From Streptomyces sp. NBC_01262 (GTDB taxonomy: Bacteria; Actinomycetota; Actinomycetes; Streptomycetales; Streptomycetaceae): a DNA stretch of 64,000 nucleotides. The stretch lies in assembly GCF_036226365.1 (NCBI RefSeq), contig NZ_CP108462.1:3762501-3826500 (forward strand), read 5' to 3'. The position numbers and the translations under genes are program-made. Shown piece by piece: positions 7,991-16,428 of this stretch. The notes below the pieces were generated by a model, which was not told the origin of the DNA, did no database searches, and was given only the letters and a program-made list of their open reading frames with translations. Position 1 is the first letter of the stretch. Every line of letters begins with the position of its first letter.

Positions 7991-8024
7991 CGTCGGCCGC
8001 AGATGCCGGGTGGGCGTCGGCCGT
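7991..8024 (+). repeat. 34-bp inverted repeat, right copy
   Basis: Exact inverted copy of 5125-5158. It lies in the leader between the promoter-like element at 8041-8069 and the TTG start of the second sigma gene. Confidence 0.85.
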
Positions 8025-8040
8025 TCGGCTCCCCAACTCC

Positions 8041-8069
8041 TACAGCGTGGAATCGAACAGAATCGTCAC
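8041..8069 (-). promoter_or_regulatory. ECF-type promoter-like element d, upstream of sigma gene 2
   Basis: On the minus strand: GTGACG, 18-nt spacer, CTGTA. It is correctly placed and oriented to transcribe the second sigma gene. Its -35 faces the -35 of element e across a perfect palindrome, GTCACACCC-CTGC-GGGTGTGAC (8065-8086). Confidence 0.55.
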
Positions 8070-8081
8070 ACCCCTGCGGGT

Positions 8082-8110
8082 GTGACACTTACGGCCCTGC
8101 GGGCGCTGTA
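8082..8110 (+). promoter_or_regulatory. ECF-type promoter-like element e, rightward
   Basis: GTGACA, 18-nt spacer, CTGTA on the plus strand, divergent from element d. No rightward gene follows (the next gene is convergent), so any transcript would be non-coding or antisense to the hexosaminidase gene. Confidence 0.45.
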
Positions 8111-8207
8111 CATAACAGGGCCGCCACCAGACGGCGGTCGGGGACGCTCCTGTGGGGGGAGGCGGACCCCGGCCGCCTCCCCCAACCACGACCGCGGCCC
8201 CGGATTC

Positions 8208-9725
8208 CTAACCGACCGCGTTCGCCAGGGACTTGAAGTCCTCCCAGCTCAGCGCCGGGGTGCGGGGGTCCCAGACCTTCTGGGCGAGCGCGCGCAGGGG
8301 CAGCCGGATGCCGGCGGCGATCTGCGTCTCGGTCTGCGCGTCGGCGTGGTCGCACCAGATGGCGAGGCGGCCGCCGAGGATGCGGTCGGCGCCGGCGAGG
8401 GCGGCGGGGACGGCGCGGTCGCGGTGTACGACGGCCGGGGTCCAGCGCTCGTAGATGGCGCGGCCGCTCGGATAGGGGAAGCTGGCCGGGCTGCCGAGGA
8501 CGTAGTAGAGGTACCAGGAGTTGAGGTTGACCAACCTCCGTCCCTCCCTCAGATAGGTCTCGGGCAGCGGGCCGCGCTGGACGTTGCTGGACCAGTACTC
8601 GACCTCGCGGTCGGCGTCGGGCCGGGCCCGGGGGCTGCTGAAGAAGCCGTCGTTCCATGCCTTCGTCGTCTTGCCGTAGCGGCGCAGCACCGCCGAGCGG
8701 TCGTTGAGCCAGGCGGTGGCGGCGTCGGCGACCGTGCCGCCCGGCCCGAAGCGGCCGCGGGCGTAGGCCGCCAGCTTCGGGAAGGTGGCCTGCGGGTCGG
8801 GCACGGTCAGCGCGCCGTACTCGTCGCCGCCGAGGTGCCAGTACGGGCCGGGGAAGAGCGGGGCGTACTCCTTGATCAGGTCGTCGATGAGCGTCGCGGA
8901 CCGGGGGTCGGAGATGTCGATGGCCCCTTTGACGGGCACCCCGAGGCGGGTCCGCAACCGGAGCGAGGGGTGTGCGGCGAGGACGGCGCCCAGGTGGCCG
9001 GGGCTGTCGATCTCGGGGATGACGGTGACGTGCCGCCGGGCGGCGTAGGCGACGAGGCCGCGGATGTCGGCCTTGCTGAGGTGGCGGGCGGAGACGATCT
9101 CGGGGTGGGTGGTGCTCTCGACGCGGAAGCCCTGGTTGTCGCTGAGGTGCAGATGGAGTTCGTTGAGCTTGAGGTAGGACAGCTCACCGATCCGCGCCCG
9201 CAGCCAGCCGGGCGTGAAGTACTTGCGGCCGACGTCGACCATCAGGCCCCGCTGCGGGCGGTCGGGCCGGTCCTGGACGATGCCCCCGGGGAAGCCGCCA
9301 CGGGCGCGCAGCACCTGGAGCAGGGTGCGGGTGCCGTAGAAGACGCCCGCGTCGGTGGTGCCGCGGATGGCGATCCCGGCGGCGGAGCTGGTCAGCTCGT
9401 AGGCCTCCGGGTTGTCGTTCACCCATTGGAGTGAAAGCGAGATGTCCCCGGGCCGGGCGGGACCGTTGGCGTACGGAACGTTCAGCTCTGCGGAGAGCAG
9501 CCGCGCCTCGTCCTCGACGGCGCTGCCGACGGGGGCGACGACGCGGGTGCCGGAGGCGGGCCGCCAGGTGCCCGCAGCGGTGGGGGTGAAGGAGCGTACG
9601 GCCGGTATCGACGGGATCGCCGGCATGGCCGCGGCGGACGCGGGAGAGGGCTCGGGTACGAATACGGCCGTGGTGACCGCCACCGCACCGACAACGGATG
9701 CGAGTTTCGTCCACAGATGCACCAT
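8208..9725 (-). CDS. Secreted beta-N-acetylhexosaminidase (GH20)
   Basis: A 505-residue exported glycoside hydrolase that removes terminal GlcNAc or GalNAc from chitin oligosaccharides or wall fragments. Residues 1-32 form a signal peptide (hydrophobic 9-22, SPASAAA cleavage region). An N-terminal GH20b-like domain is followed by the catalytic barrel from about residue 155, with HLHLSDNQGFR (191-201) and GGDE (299-302, the catalytic Asp301-Glu302 pair for substrate-assisted catalysis). The gene stands alone; the end is convergent to nothing on the right side of the sigma block. Family assignment is firm, natural substrate is inferred. Confidence 0.92.
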   Translation of the reverse strand: MVHLWTKLASVVGAVAVTTAVFVPEPSPASAAAMPAIPSIPAVRSFTPTAAGTWRPASGTRVVAPVGSAVEDEARLLSAELNVPYANGPARPGDISLSLQWVNDNPEAYELTSSAAGIAIRGTTDAGVFYGTRTLLQVLRARGGFPGGIVQDRPDRPQRGLMVDVGRKYFTPGWLRARIGELSYLKLNELHLHLSDNQGFRVESTTHPEIVSARHLSKADIRGLVAYAARRHVTVIPEIDSPGHLGAVLAAHPSLRLRTRLGVPVKGAIDISDPRSATLIDDLIKEYAPLFPGPYWHLGGDEYGALTVPDPQATFPKLAAYARGRFGPGGTVADAATAWLNDRSAVLRRYGKTTKAWNDGFFSSPRARPDADREVEYWSSNVQRGPLPETYLREGRRLVNLNSWYLYYVLGSPASFPYPSGRAIYERWTPAVVHRDRAVPAALAGADRILGGRLAIWCDHADAQTETQIAAGIRLPLRALAQKVWDPRTPALSWEDFKSLANAVG

Positions 9726-9812
9726 ACAAAGACGCTAAGCAGGAGCGCTGAGGTGCGCATTCGCTCAGGTTGGACCTCGAAAGGGTGAAATTCGCGCATC
9801 CGTCGGACAGCG

Positions 9813-10517
9813 GTGAACATCCGTCGATACGGTGGCACGACCCCACAGCCATCCCATAGCTTTCTTGGTGTTTCCCGCGTCCCAGCCGTTCCCGTCCAGC
9901 CGTCCACGTCCCACCGTCCCCGTCCCGCCACCCCCGCTCCCAGCCGTCCCGTAAACAGGAGCCCTGAGCTGTCCAGCGACACCCCGGCCGTCACCGCCGT
10001 CAGCCCGCACCTTCCGCCGCAGTCCCGCGGCGAAGCAGGCGGAGCCGACCGGCCGACCGGCCTCATCAGTCTCAACGACGCCCCGCCGGCGGCCGCCGAG
10101 GCCACCTTCATCGGCATGTGCGGCAGCCGCCGCTGGGCCCTCCGGATGACGGCCCACCGCCCGTACCCGGACGTCGACTCCCTGCTGGCAGCCGCCGACG
10201 AGGCCGGGTACGATCTCGCCCCCGCCGACCTGACCGAGGCGCTGGCCGCCGAGGCCGCGGCGACCGCGCCGCTGCCGCCGCGCGGCGGACTGGCCGCGCA
10301 CACCGCGCTGCGGGCCGCCCACGCCGCGTACGAGGCGCGCTTCGGGCATGTCTTCGTGGTGGCCCTGGACGGCTTCCACCCGGACGAGCTGCTCGACCAG
10401 GTACTGGCCGGCATCCGCGCCCGCCTCGGCAACGACCCCGACGAGGAGCGCGCCACGGCGGCGGACCAGCTCCGCAAGGTCACCCGTGGCCGGCTCACCC
10501 GGCTCGCCCACGGCTGA
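9813..10517 (+). CDS. OHCU-decarboxylase-like protein lacking the HPR(I)G motif
   Basis: Residues from about 85 onward (LNDAPPAAAEATFIGMCGSR-type start, then RRWALRMTAHRPYPD and L..AADEAGYDL) resemble 2-oxo-4-hydroxy-4-carboxy-5-ureidoimidazoline decarboxylase, the last step of uric-acid breakdown to allantoin. The canonical EALxxHPRIG segment with the catalytic His is replaced by EALAAEAAATAP, so decarboxylase activity is doubtful. The first ~52 codons are Pro-rich and unlike the family. An in-frame CTG at 9969 has AGGAG 7 nt upstream and is an alternative start. No other purine-catabolism gene is adjacent; sdhC follows. Confidence 0.6.
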   Translation: MNIRRYGGTTPQPSHSFLGVSRVPAVPVQPSTSHRPRPATPAPSRPVNRSPELSSDTPAVTAVSPHLPPQSRGEAGGADRPTGLISLNDAPPAAAEATFIGMCGSRRWALRMTAHRPYPDVDSLLAAADEAGYDLAPADLTEALAAEAAATAPLPPRGGLAAHTALRAAHAAYEARFGHVFVVALDGFHPDELLDQVLAGIRARLGNDPDEERATAADQLRKVTRGRLTRLAHG

Positions 10518-10713
10518 TCTGCCAGCGGGTTCCCGAGCGGGTTCCCGGAAACGTACGCCCAGTCGTGCGGGATCGATCACACCTGGCGGACCCGGCGGGA
10601 CGTACCCGACAAGCCGTCGCTACGATGGCCGGGGCCGGAGGACCGTACCCGGCCGGGCCGCGACCGACACCGAAGCCGGCAGGCCCCCACCCCGCTCCCG
10701 GAGGGTTTTTTCC
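10518..10713 (+). promoter_or_regulatory. Leader of the sdhCDAB operon
   Basis: Non-coding gap of 196 bp. TACGAT at 10621-10626 could be a -10 element, but no good -35 stands 17 nt before it. GGAGGG at 10700-10705 is the sdhC ribosome binding site. Confidence 0.35.
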
Positions 10714-11094
10714 GTGCCGGCTGGAACGCTGTACCGCGGCCGGGAAGGCATGTGGTCATGGGTGGCTCATCGAGTCACCGGTGTCCTCATCTTCTTCTTC
10801 CTGTTCGTCCATGTCCTCGACACCGCGCTGGTCCGGGTCTCCCCCGAGGACTACGACAAGGTCGTCAACACCTACAAGCAGCCCATCGTCAGCCTGCTCG
10901 AATACGGGCTGGTCGCGGCGATCCTCTTCCACGCTCTGAACGGCCTGCGCGTCATCGCCGTGGACTTCTGGTCCAAGGGCCCGAAGTACCAGAAGCAGAT
11001 GCTGTGGACCGTCGTCGGAGTCTGGGTCGTGCTGATGATCGGCGCGATCTACCCCGTCCTCGGCCACGCCGCACGAGTCCTGTTCGGGAGCTGA
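10714..11094 (+). CDS. sdhC: Succinate dehydrogenase cytochrome b subunit
   Basis: A 126-residue membrane anchor with three hydrophobic helices (about 19-39, 60-81, 97-120), carrying haem b and part of the quinone site of complex II. The GTG at 10714 has GGAGGG about 8 nt upstream. HRVTGVLIFFFLFVH (about 19-33) and the second-helix His in ILFHALNGLR match the conserved SdhC helices with haem-ligand histidines. It is first of four genes; sdhD follows after 8 nt. Confidence 0.93.
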   Translation: MPAGTLYRGREGMWSWVAHRVTGVLIFFFLFVHVLDTALVRVSPEDYDKVVNTYKQPIVSLLEYGLVAAILFHALNGLRVIAVDFWSKGPKYQKQMLWTVVGVWVVLMIGAIYPVLGHAARVLFGS

Positions 11095-11102
11095 GCCAAG
11101 CC

Positions 11103-11573
11103 ATGTCTGTATCCGACTCCGTGGAGCTGAGCGCCTCCAGCGCCGCCTTCAGCCCGGACAACCCGGCGCCCGTCATCGAGCCGCCGCGGGCCCGCACCAA
11201 GCGCACCCCGCGCTCGACCCGGACCAACTTCGAGCTGTACGGCTGGCTGTTCATGCGCCTGTCCGGCATCGTGCTCGTCGTCCTGGTCCTGGGCCACCTG
11301 CTGATCCAGCTCGTGCTGGACGGCGGCGTGACCAAGGTCGGCTTCGCCTTCGTGGCCGGCCGCTGGGCCTCGCCGTTCTGGCAGGGCTGGGACCTGATCA
11401 TGCTGTGGCTGGCCATGCTGCACGGCGGCAACGGCCTCCGTACGGTGATCAACGACTACGCCGAACGGGCGAACACCCGGCTCTGGCTCAAGACGCTGCT
11501 CTTCACGGCGACAGCGTTCACCATCCTGCTCGGCACGTTGGTGATCTTCACCTTCGACCCGAACATCCGCTAA
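11103..11573 (+). CDS. sdhD: Succinate dehydrogenase hydrophobic membrane anchor subunit
   Basis: A 156-residue anchor with an N-terminal hydrophilic tail of about 45 residues and three helices (about 48-72, 92-117, 128-150). MLHGGNGLRTVINDY is the conserved second-helix motif with the haem-binding His. Together with SdhC it anchors the SdhAB dimer to the cytoplasmic membrane. The ATG at 11103 lies 8 nt after the sdhC stop; sdhA follows after 29 nt. Confidence 0.93.
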   Translation: MSVSDSVELSASSAAFSPDNPAPVIEPPRARTKRTPRSTRTNFELYGWLFMRLSGIVLVVLVLGHLLIQLVLDGGVTKVGFAFVAGRWASPFWQGWDLIMLWLAMLHGGNGLRTVINDYAERANTRLWLKTLLFTATAFTILLGTLVIFTFDPNIR

Positions 11574-11602
11574 GCCAGGGCTGGGACAGGGAAGCGACCC
11601 TC

Positions 11603-13357
11603 ATGCAGATCCACAAGTACGACACCGTCATCGTCGGCGCCGGCGGCGCCGGCATGCGCGCGGCGATCGAGTCCACCAAGCGCAGCCGCACCGCCGTCCT
11701 GACGAAGCTCTACCCGACGCGCTCCCACACCGGCGCCGCCCAGGGCGGCATGGCCGCCGCGCTGGCGAACGTCGAGGAGGACAACTGGGAGTGGCACACC
11801 TTCGACACGATCAAGGGCGGTGACTACCTGGTCGACCAGGACGCCGCCGAGATCCTCGCGAAGGAGGCCATCGACGCGGTCCTGGACCTGGAGAAGATGG
11901 GCCTGCCGTTCAACCGGACGCCCGAAGGCAACATCGACCAGCGCCGCTTCGGCGGGCACACCCGCAACCACGGCGAGGCCGCCGTGCGCCGCTCGTGCTA
12001 CGCCTCGGACCGCACCGGTCACATGATCCTCCAGACGCTGTACCAGAACTGCGTCAAGGAGGGCGTGGAGTTCTTCAACGAGTTCTACGTCCTGGACCTG
12101 CTGCTGGCCGAGGTCGACGGGGTCCAGAAGACCTCCGGCGTCGTCGCCTACGAGCTGGCCACCGGCGAGATCCACGTCTTCCAGGCCAAGGCCGTCATCT
12201 TCGCCTCCGGCGGCACCGGCAAGTTCTTCAAGGTGACCTCCAACGCGCACACCCTGACCGGCGACGGCCAGGCGGTCGCGTACCGGCGCGGACTGCCGCT
12301 GGAGGACATGGAGTTCTTCCAGTTCCACCCGACCGGCATCTGGCGCATGGGCATCCTGCTGACGGAGGGCGCCCGCGGTGAGGGCGGCATCCTGCGCAAC
12401 AAGGACGGCGAGCGCTTCATGGAGAAGTACGCGCCGGTCATGAAGGACCTCGCGTCCCGTGACGTCGTCTCGCGCGCCATCTACACCGAGATCCGCGAAG
12501 GCCGTGGCTGCGGTCCCGAGGGCGACCACGTCTACCTCGACCTCACCCACCTCCCGCCGGAGCAGCTCGACGCCAAGCTCCCGGACATCACCGAGTTCGC
12601 GCGTACGTACCTGGGCATCGAGCCCTACACGGACCCGATCCCGATCCAGCCGACCGCGCACTACGCCATGGGCGGCATCCCGACCAACGTCGAGGGCGAG
12701 GTGCTGAGCGACAACACCACCGTCGTCCCGGGCCTGTACGCCGCCGGCGAGGTCGCGTGCGTGTCCGTGCACGGCGCCAACCGCCTGGGCACCAACTCGC
12801 TGCTCGACATCAACGTCTTCGGGCGCCGGGCCGGCATCGCCGCCGCCGAGTACTCCGCGACGACGGACTACGTCGAGCTCCCGGAGGACCCGGCCTCGGT
12901 CGTCGTCGCCCAGGTCGAGGGCCTGCGCAACTCCACCGGCACCGAGCGGGTCGCCGAGCTGCGCAAGGCGCTGCAGGAGTGCATGGACAAGAACGTGATG
13001 GTCTTCCGCACCGAGCAGACCATCAAGGAAGCGGTCGAGGAGATCGCCCACCTGCGCGAGCGCTACCGCAATGTCTCCGTGCAGGACAAGGGCAAGCGGT
13101 TCAACACCGACCTCCTGGAGGCCATCGAGCTGGGCAACCTGCTCGACCTCGCCGAGGTCATGGCCGTCTCCGCCCTCGCCCGCAAGGAGTCCCGCGGCGG
13201 TCACTACCGCGAGGACTACCCCAACCGCGACGACGTCAACTTCATGCGGCACACCATGGCGTACCGCGAAGTGGGTGCCGACGGCAACGAGTCGATCCGT
13301 CTCGACTACAAGCCGGTCGTGACGACCCGCTACCAGCCGATGGAGCGTAAGTACTGA
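11603..13357 (+). CDS. sdhA: Succinate dehydrogenase flavoprotein subunit
   Basis: A 584-residue FAD-containing catalytic subunit that oxidises succinate to fumarate. TVIVGAGGAGMRAA (8-21) is the dinucleotide-binding loop, SHTGAAQGGM contains His42 for covalent FAD attachment, and the capping and C-terminal regions (GGIPTNVEG, then VHGANRLGTNSLLD) are complete. Length is normal. The stop TGA overlaps the sdhB ATG by one base, so SdhA and SdhB are coupled. Confidence 0.97.
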   Translation: MQIHKYDTVIVGAGGAGMRAAIESTKRSRTAVLTKLYPTRSHTGAAQGGMAAALANVEEDNWEWHTFDTIKGGDYLVDQDAAEILAKEAIDAVLDLEKMGLPFNRTPEGNIDQRRFGGHTRNHGEAAVRRSCYASDRTGHMILQTLYQNCVKEGVEFFNEFYVLDLLLAEVDGVQKTSGVVAYELATGEIHVFQAKAVIFASGGTGKFFKVTSNAHTLTGDGQAVAYRRGLPLEDMEFFQFHPTGIWRMGILLTEGARGEGGILRNKDGERFMEKYAPVMKDLASRDVVSRAIYTEIREGRGCGPEGDHVYLDLTHLPPEQLDAKLPDITEFARTYLGIEPYTDPIPIQPTAHYAMGGIPTNVEGEVLSDNTTVVPGLYAAGEVACVSVHGANRLGTNSLLDINVFGRRAGIAAAEYSATTDYVELPEDPASVVVAQVEGLRNSTGTERVAELRKALQECMDKNVMVFRTEQTIKEAVEEIAHLRERYRNVSVQDKGKRFNTDLLEAIELGNLLDLAEVMAVSALARKESRGGHYREDYPNRDDVNFMRHTMAYREVGADGNESIRLDYKPVVTTRYQPMERKY

Positions 13358-14130
13358 TGAGCACCCCCACGCTTGAGAAGAACAGCGACGCGCTCGACGC
13401 CGCCGAGGCGACCGGTGCGCACCTGATCACCGTCACGCTGCGGATCCGGCGCTTCAACTCCGAGGTCTCGGACGAGGCGAGCTGGATCGACTACCTGCTG
13501 GAGATCGACCCCAAGGAGCGTGTCCTCGACGCCCTCCACAAGGTCAAGTGGGAGATCGACGGAACGCTGACCTTCCGCCGTTCCTGCGCCCACGGCATCT
13601 GCGGCTCCGACGCCATGCGCATCAACGGCCGCAACCGCCTCGCCTGCAAGACCCTGATCAAGGACATCAACCCCGAGAAGCCCATCACCGTCGAGCCCAT
13701 CAAGGGCCTGACCGTGCTCAAGGACCTCGTCGTTGACATGGACCCCTTCTTCCAGGCCTACCGCGACGTCATGCCCTTCCTCATCACCAAGGGCAACGAG
13801 CCGACCCGCGAGCGCCGTCAGTCCCCCGAGGACCGCGAGCGCTTCGACGACACCACCAAGTGCATCCTGTGCGCCGCGTGCACCTCCTCGTGCCCGGTGT
13901 TCTGGAACGACGGCCAGTACTTCGGCCCGGCGGCGATCGTCAACGCCCACCGCTTCATCTTCGACTCGCGCGACGAAGCCGGTGAGCAGCGCCTGGAGAT
14001 CCTCAACGACAAGGACGGCGTCTGGCGCTGCCGTACGACCTTCAACTGCACGGACGCCTGCCCGCGCGGCATCGAGGTCACCAAGGCCATCCAGGAAGTG
14101 AAGCGCGCGCTCATCACGCGTCGCTTCTAG
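13357..14130 (+). CDS. sdhB: Succinate dehydrogenase iron-sulfur subunit
   Basis: A 257-residue electron-transfer subunit. The [2Fe-2S] site uses Cys77, Cys82, Asp85 and Cys97 (SCAHGICGSD); the Asp in place of the third Cys is also seen in other SdhB proteins. The [4Fe-4S] and [3Fe-4S] sites are in CILCAACTSSCPVF and CRTTFNCTDACPRG. It passes electrons from FAD to menaquinone at the SdhCD anchor. Last gene of the operon; a hairpin terminator follows about 110 bp downstream. Confidence 0.97.
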   Translation: MSTPTLEKNSDALDAAEATGAHLITVTLRIRRFNSEVSDEASWIDYLLEIDPKERVLDALHKVKWEIDGTLTFRRSCAHGICGSDAMRINGRNRLACKTLIKDINPEKPITVEPIKGLTVLKDLVVDMDPFFQAYRDVMPFLITKGNEPTRERRQSPEDRERFDDTTKCILCAACTSSCPVFWNDGQYFGPAAIVNAHRFIFDSRDEAGEQRLEILNDKDGVWRCRTTFNCTDACPRGIEVTKAIQEVKRALITRRF

Positions 14131-14238
14131 CCTTTCGACGCGCCTCTCGCACTGCTCGGCCCCAGGGGGCCTCTCAGGCTTCGAGGCGCTGCGCCGGACT
14201 CCGTCCGGCGGTGGTGGCTGACGCCATCGGGTGCCCCA

Positions 14239-14273
14239 GGCCCCGCATCCCGGCAACGGGACGCGGGGCCTTT
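14239..14273 (+). terminator. Terminator of the sdh operon
   Basis: Stem GGCCCCGC-A-TCCCG / CGGGA-C-GCGGGGCC (14239-14252 with 14257-14270, one mismatch) capped by the loop GCAA, a GNRA tetraloop, and followed by TTT. Confidence 0.8.
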
Positions 14274-14467
14274 GCCGTTCACACCGTCAGCGCTCGGCGA
14301 ACCGCGACAACGTCACCTCGTCCTCAACGCATCGTTCCGGGGTTCTCTCACCGTCCTGCCTGCCCCTGCCATGCTCCACCAGCGCCAGCCAGGGCGTGGC
14401 GGTGTGCCTACCGCCTCGGCCGAAGGCCGGGGAGGGGCGGCATGGCAGGACGGTGCGGTACGCGTCC

Positions 14468-14677
14468 GTGACGGAGGCGCTGCCGGCGCCGCCGCCGGGT
14501 GAGGGGTGGGAGTACGCGTGGGCGTGGGCCGACGAGGCGACGGGGGCGGCGGCGCTGGTGCTCACGGGGGAGCTGGGGCGGGGGCTGGAGGTGCGGCAGG
14601 GGGTGGGGTCGCGGATTCTGACGCGGGTGAACGGGGACGGGACCGTCGATATCGGAGGCCGGGTCGACCGCGCATAG
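14468..14677 (+). CDS. Small hypothetical protein, doubtful
   Basis: A possible 69-residue protein from GTG 14468 (VTEALPAPPPGEG...VDIGGRVDRA). It shows high third-position GC and an alternation like a small beta-rich domain, but no family is recognised, and no clear ribosome binding site precedes it. It ends 25 nt before the D,D-carboxypeptidase start. It could equally be non-coding leader. Confidence 0.4.
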   Translation: MTEALPAPPPGEGWEYAWAWADEATGAAALVLTGELGRGLEVRQGVGSRILTRVNGDGTVDIGGRVDRA

Positions 14678-14702
14678 GTATGACTTGTAGTTTCTCATTT
14701 CG

Positions 14703-15770
14703 ATGCCCGAGACACCCCCCACCATGTCGCGGCGTACCGCACTCGCGTTCGCGGCTGCCGTACTGCCTGCCCGCAACACCGCCGCGTCGGCGGCTCTGCC
14801 GAAGACGAACTCGGCCGCCTGGATCGTGGCGGACGCCGATACCGGCGGCATTCTGGCCGCGCACAACCCGCACAAGCGGCTTCCGCCCGCGAGCACGCTG
14901 AAGATGCTGTTCGCGGACACGGTGCTGCCGAAGTTCGACAAGACGCGCAGACACAAGGTGGTGGACGCGGATCTGGCCGGGATGGGCGCGGGCAGCAGCC
15001 TGGTGGGGATAGAGCGCGGGACGACGTACACCGTCGAGGAGTTGTGGCTCGGGGTGTTCCTGCGGTCGGGAAACGACGCGGTGCATGTGCTGTGCTCGAT
15101 GAACGGCGGGGTGGACAAGACGGTCGGCGAGATGCGGGCGCTGGCGAAGCGGCTCCAGGCCAACGACACGCACGTGGTCAGCCCGGACGGCTACGACAAG
15201 GCGGGCCAGGTGTCGTCGGCGTACGACCTGACGCTGTTCGCCCGCGCGGGGCTGAAGAACGCGGACTTCCGCCAGTACTGCTCGACGGCCGTGGCCGATT
15301 TCCCGGCAGGGGGCGGCAAGACCTTCCAGATCCAGAACACCAATCGCCTGCTCGGCGACTACCGCGGCCTCATCGGGGTGAAGAACGGCTACACGACCAA
15401 CGCGGGCAACACCTTCACCGGCGCCGCGAAGCGGGACGGCCGTACGCTGCTGGTCACCGTCATGCACCCGACCTCCGGGTACGACGAGGTGTACACGGAG
15501 GCCGCCGCGCTCCTGGACTGGGGCTTCAAGGCGGGCGACTCGGTGGATCCGGTCGGCACACTGGCCGAGCCGCTCAGCGCCACGGCGTCGCCGAGCCCTT
15601 CGGCGGCCGGCGGTTCGCGGTCCTCGGCCACGAGGCGCCTCGCCTCGGCCGGCCAGGGCTCGCTGCTGCGGGCCGGTACGGCGGCCACGCTGTCGGTGCT
15701 CATCGCGGGCTGCTCGCTGGCGCTGCGCCGCCGCCCGGCGCCGCAGCAGGCGGGCAGAAGGCGGCGGTAG
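14703..15770 (+). CDS. D-alanyl-D-alanine carboxypeptidase (peptidase S11), Tat-like signal
   Basis: A 355-residue penicillin-binding-protein-type enzyme that trims the terminal D-Ala of peptidoglycan stem peptides. The three active-site motifs are STLK (Ser64, Lys67), SGN (122-124) and KNG (227-229, in place of KTG). The N-terminus MSRRTALAFAAAVLPA contains an Arg pair, suggesting Tat export, and a C-terminal helix (about 318-340) followed by an Arg-rich tail anchors it to the membrane. No Shine-Dalgarno precedes ATG 14703 or ATG 14724, so the mRNA may be leaderless. It is paralogous to the gene at 24395-25684. Confidence 0.9.
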   Translation: MPETPPTMSRRTALAFAAAVLPARNTAASAALPKTNSAAWIVADADTGGILAAHNPHKRLPPASTLKMLFADTVLPKFDKTRRHKVVDADLAGMGAGSSLVGIERGTTYTVEELWLGVFLRSGNDAVHVLCSMNGGVDKTVGEMRALAKRLQANDTHVVSPDGYDKAGQVSSAYDLTLFARAGLKNADFRQYCSTAVADFPAGGGKTFQIQNTNRLLGDYRGLIGVKNGYTTNAGNTFTGAAKRDGRTLLVTVMHPTSGYDEVYTEAAALLDWGFKAGDSVDPVGTLAEPLSATASPSPSAAGGSRSSATRRLASAGQGSLLRAGTAATLSVLIAGCSLALRRRPAPQQAGRRRR

Positions 15771-15776
15771 AACTCG

Positions 15777-16202
15777 CTAGTTGCGGGCCACCCAGACCGT
15801 GTTGAGCTGGGCCTGGTAGTAGAAGGGCGTCAGCCCCAGCACTCCGGCGAGCAGGACTCCGCGAAAGCCCGAGGCGCGCCCGCAGATGCCGGCCCGGCGC
15901 TGGGCCTGGGCGATGCGGCAGCCGGTGTTGTAGAGGGAGGCGACGGCCGGGAGGACGAGGAGGGCGCCGAGGGTGACGGCGAGCAGGGAGAGGGCGGGGC
16001 GGACCTTGATCTCGGGGTCGAAGTCGCGCAGCTCCCGGTTGGCGCGGTAGTACCAGACCAGCCAGTAGCCGCCCAGGGTGGCCAGGCCGAGCAGCCAGAC
16101 CGACGCGGGGTTGCGCAGGACGCCGGACGGCGTGGCCAGCCCGGCCCGCGGTGAGACGGCGTACGCCCCGGCCGCCAGGCCGTACCGCACTTCTTCGAAC
16201 AT
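15777..16202 (-). CDS. DUF4234-like membrane protein
   Basis: A 141-residue protein with about three hydrophobic segments. LVWYYRANRELRDFDPEIKV (around 48-67) is the signature of the DUF4234 family, whose function is unknown. The ATG at 16202 follows a GGGGGCGGG ribosome binding site; the longer frame to 16388 has no support. It ends 6 nt from the end of the convergent carboxypeptidase gene. Confidence 0.7.
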   Translation of the reverse strand: MFEEVRYGLAAGAYAVSPRAGLATPSGVLRNPASVWLLGLATLGGYWLVWYYRANRELRDFDPEIKVRPALSLLAVTLGALLVLPAVASLYNTGCRIAQAQRRAGICGRASGFRGVLLAGVLGLTPFYYQAQLNTVWVARN

Positions 16203-16428
16203 CCCGCCCCCAGGTGCACATGCTGATCGAACGCTCAATGCGAGGCGAACCTGCGAGGCATGGTCAGTGCCCGCCGGGACCACGTCGCCGCGTGCCAGAG
16301 CGAAGGTAAACGTAATCGCTCCGTCTACGCGTGTCAGCAAGGGGCTCCGCACAGATCTCGCACAGTTCGCCGACGAGAGCACCATCACCCCTCATGTTCG
16401 GGGCGCGACGGAAAAGGTTGTACGGATT
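16203..16428. other. Intergenic region, no gene seen
   Basis: Separates the DUF4234-like gene from the histidine kinase gene, both on the minus strand. I see no strong hairpin or promoter. Confidence 0.4.
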
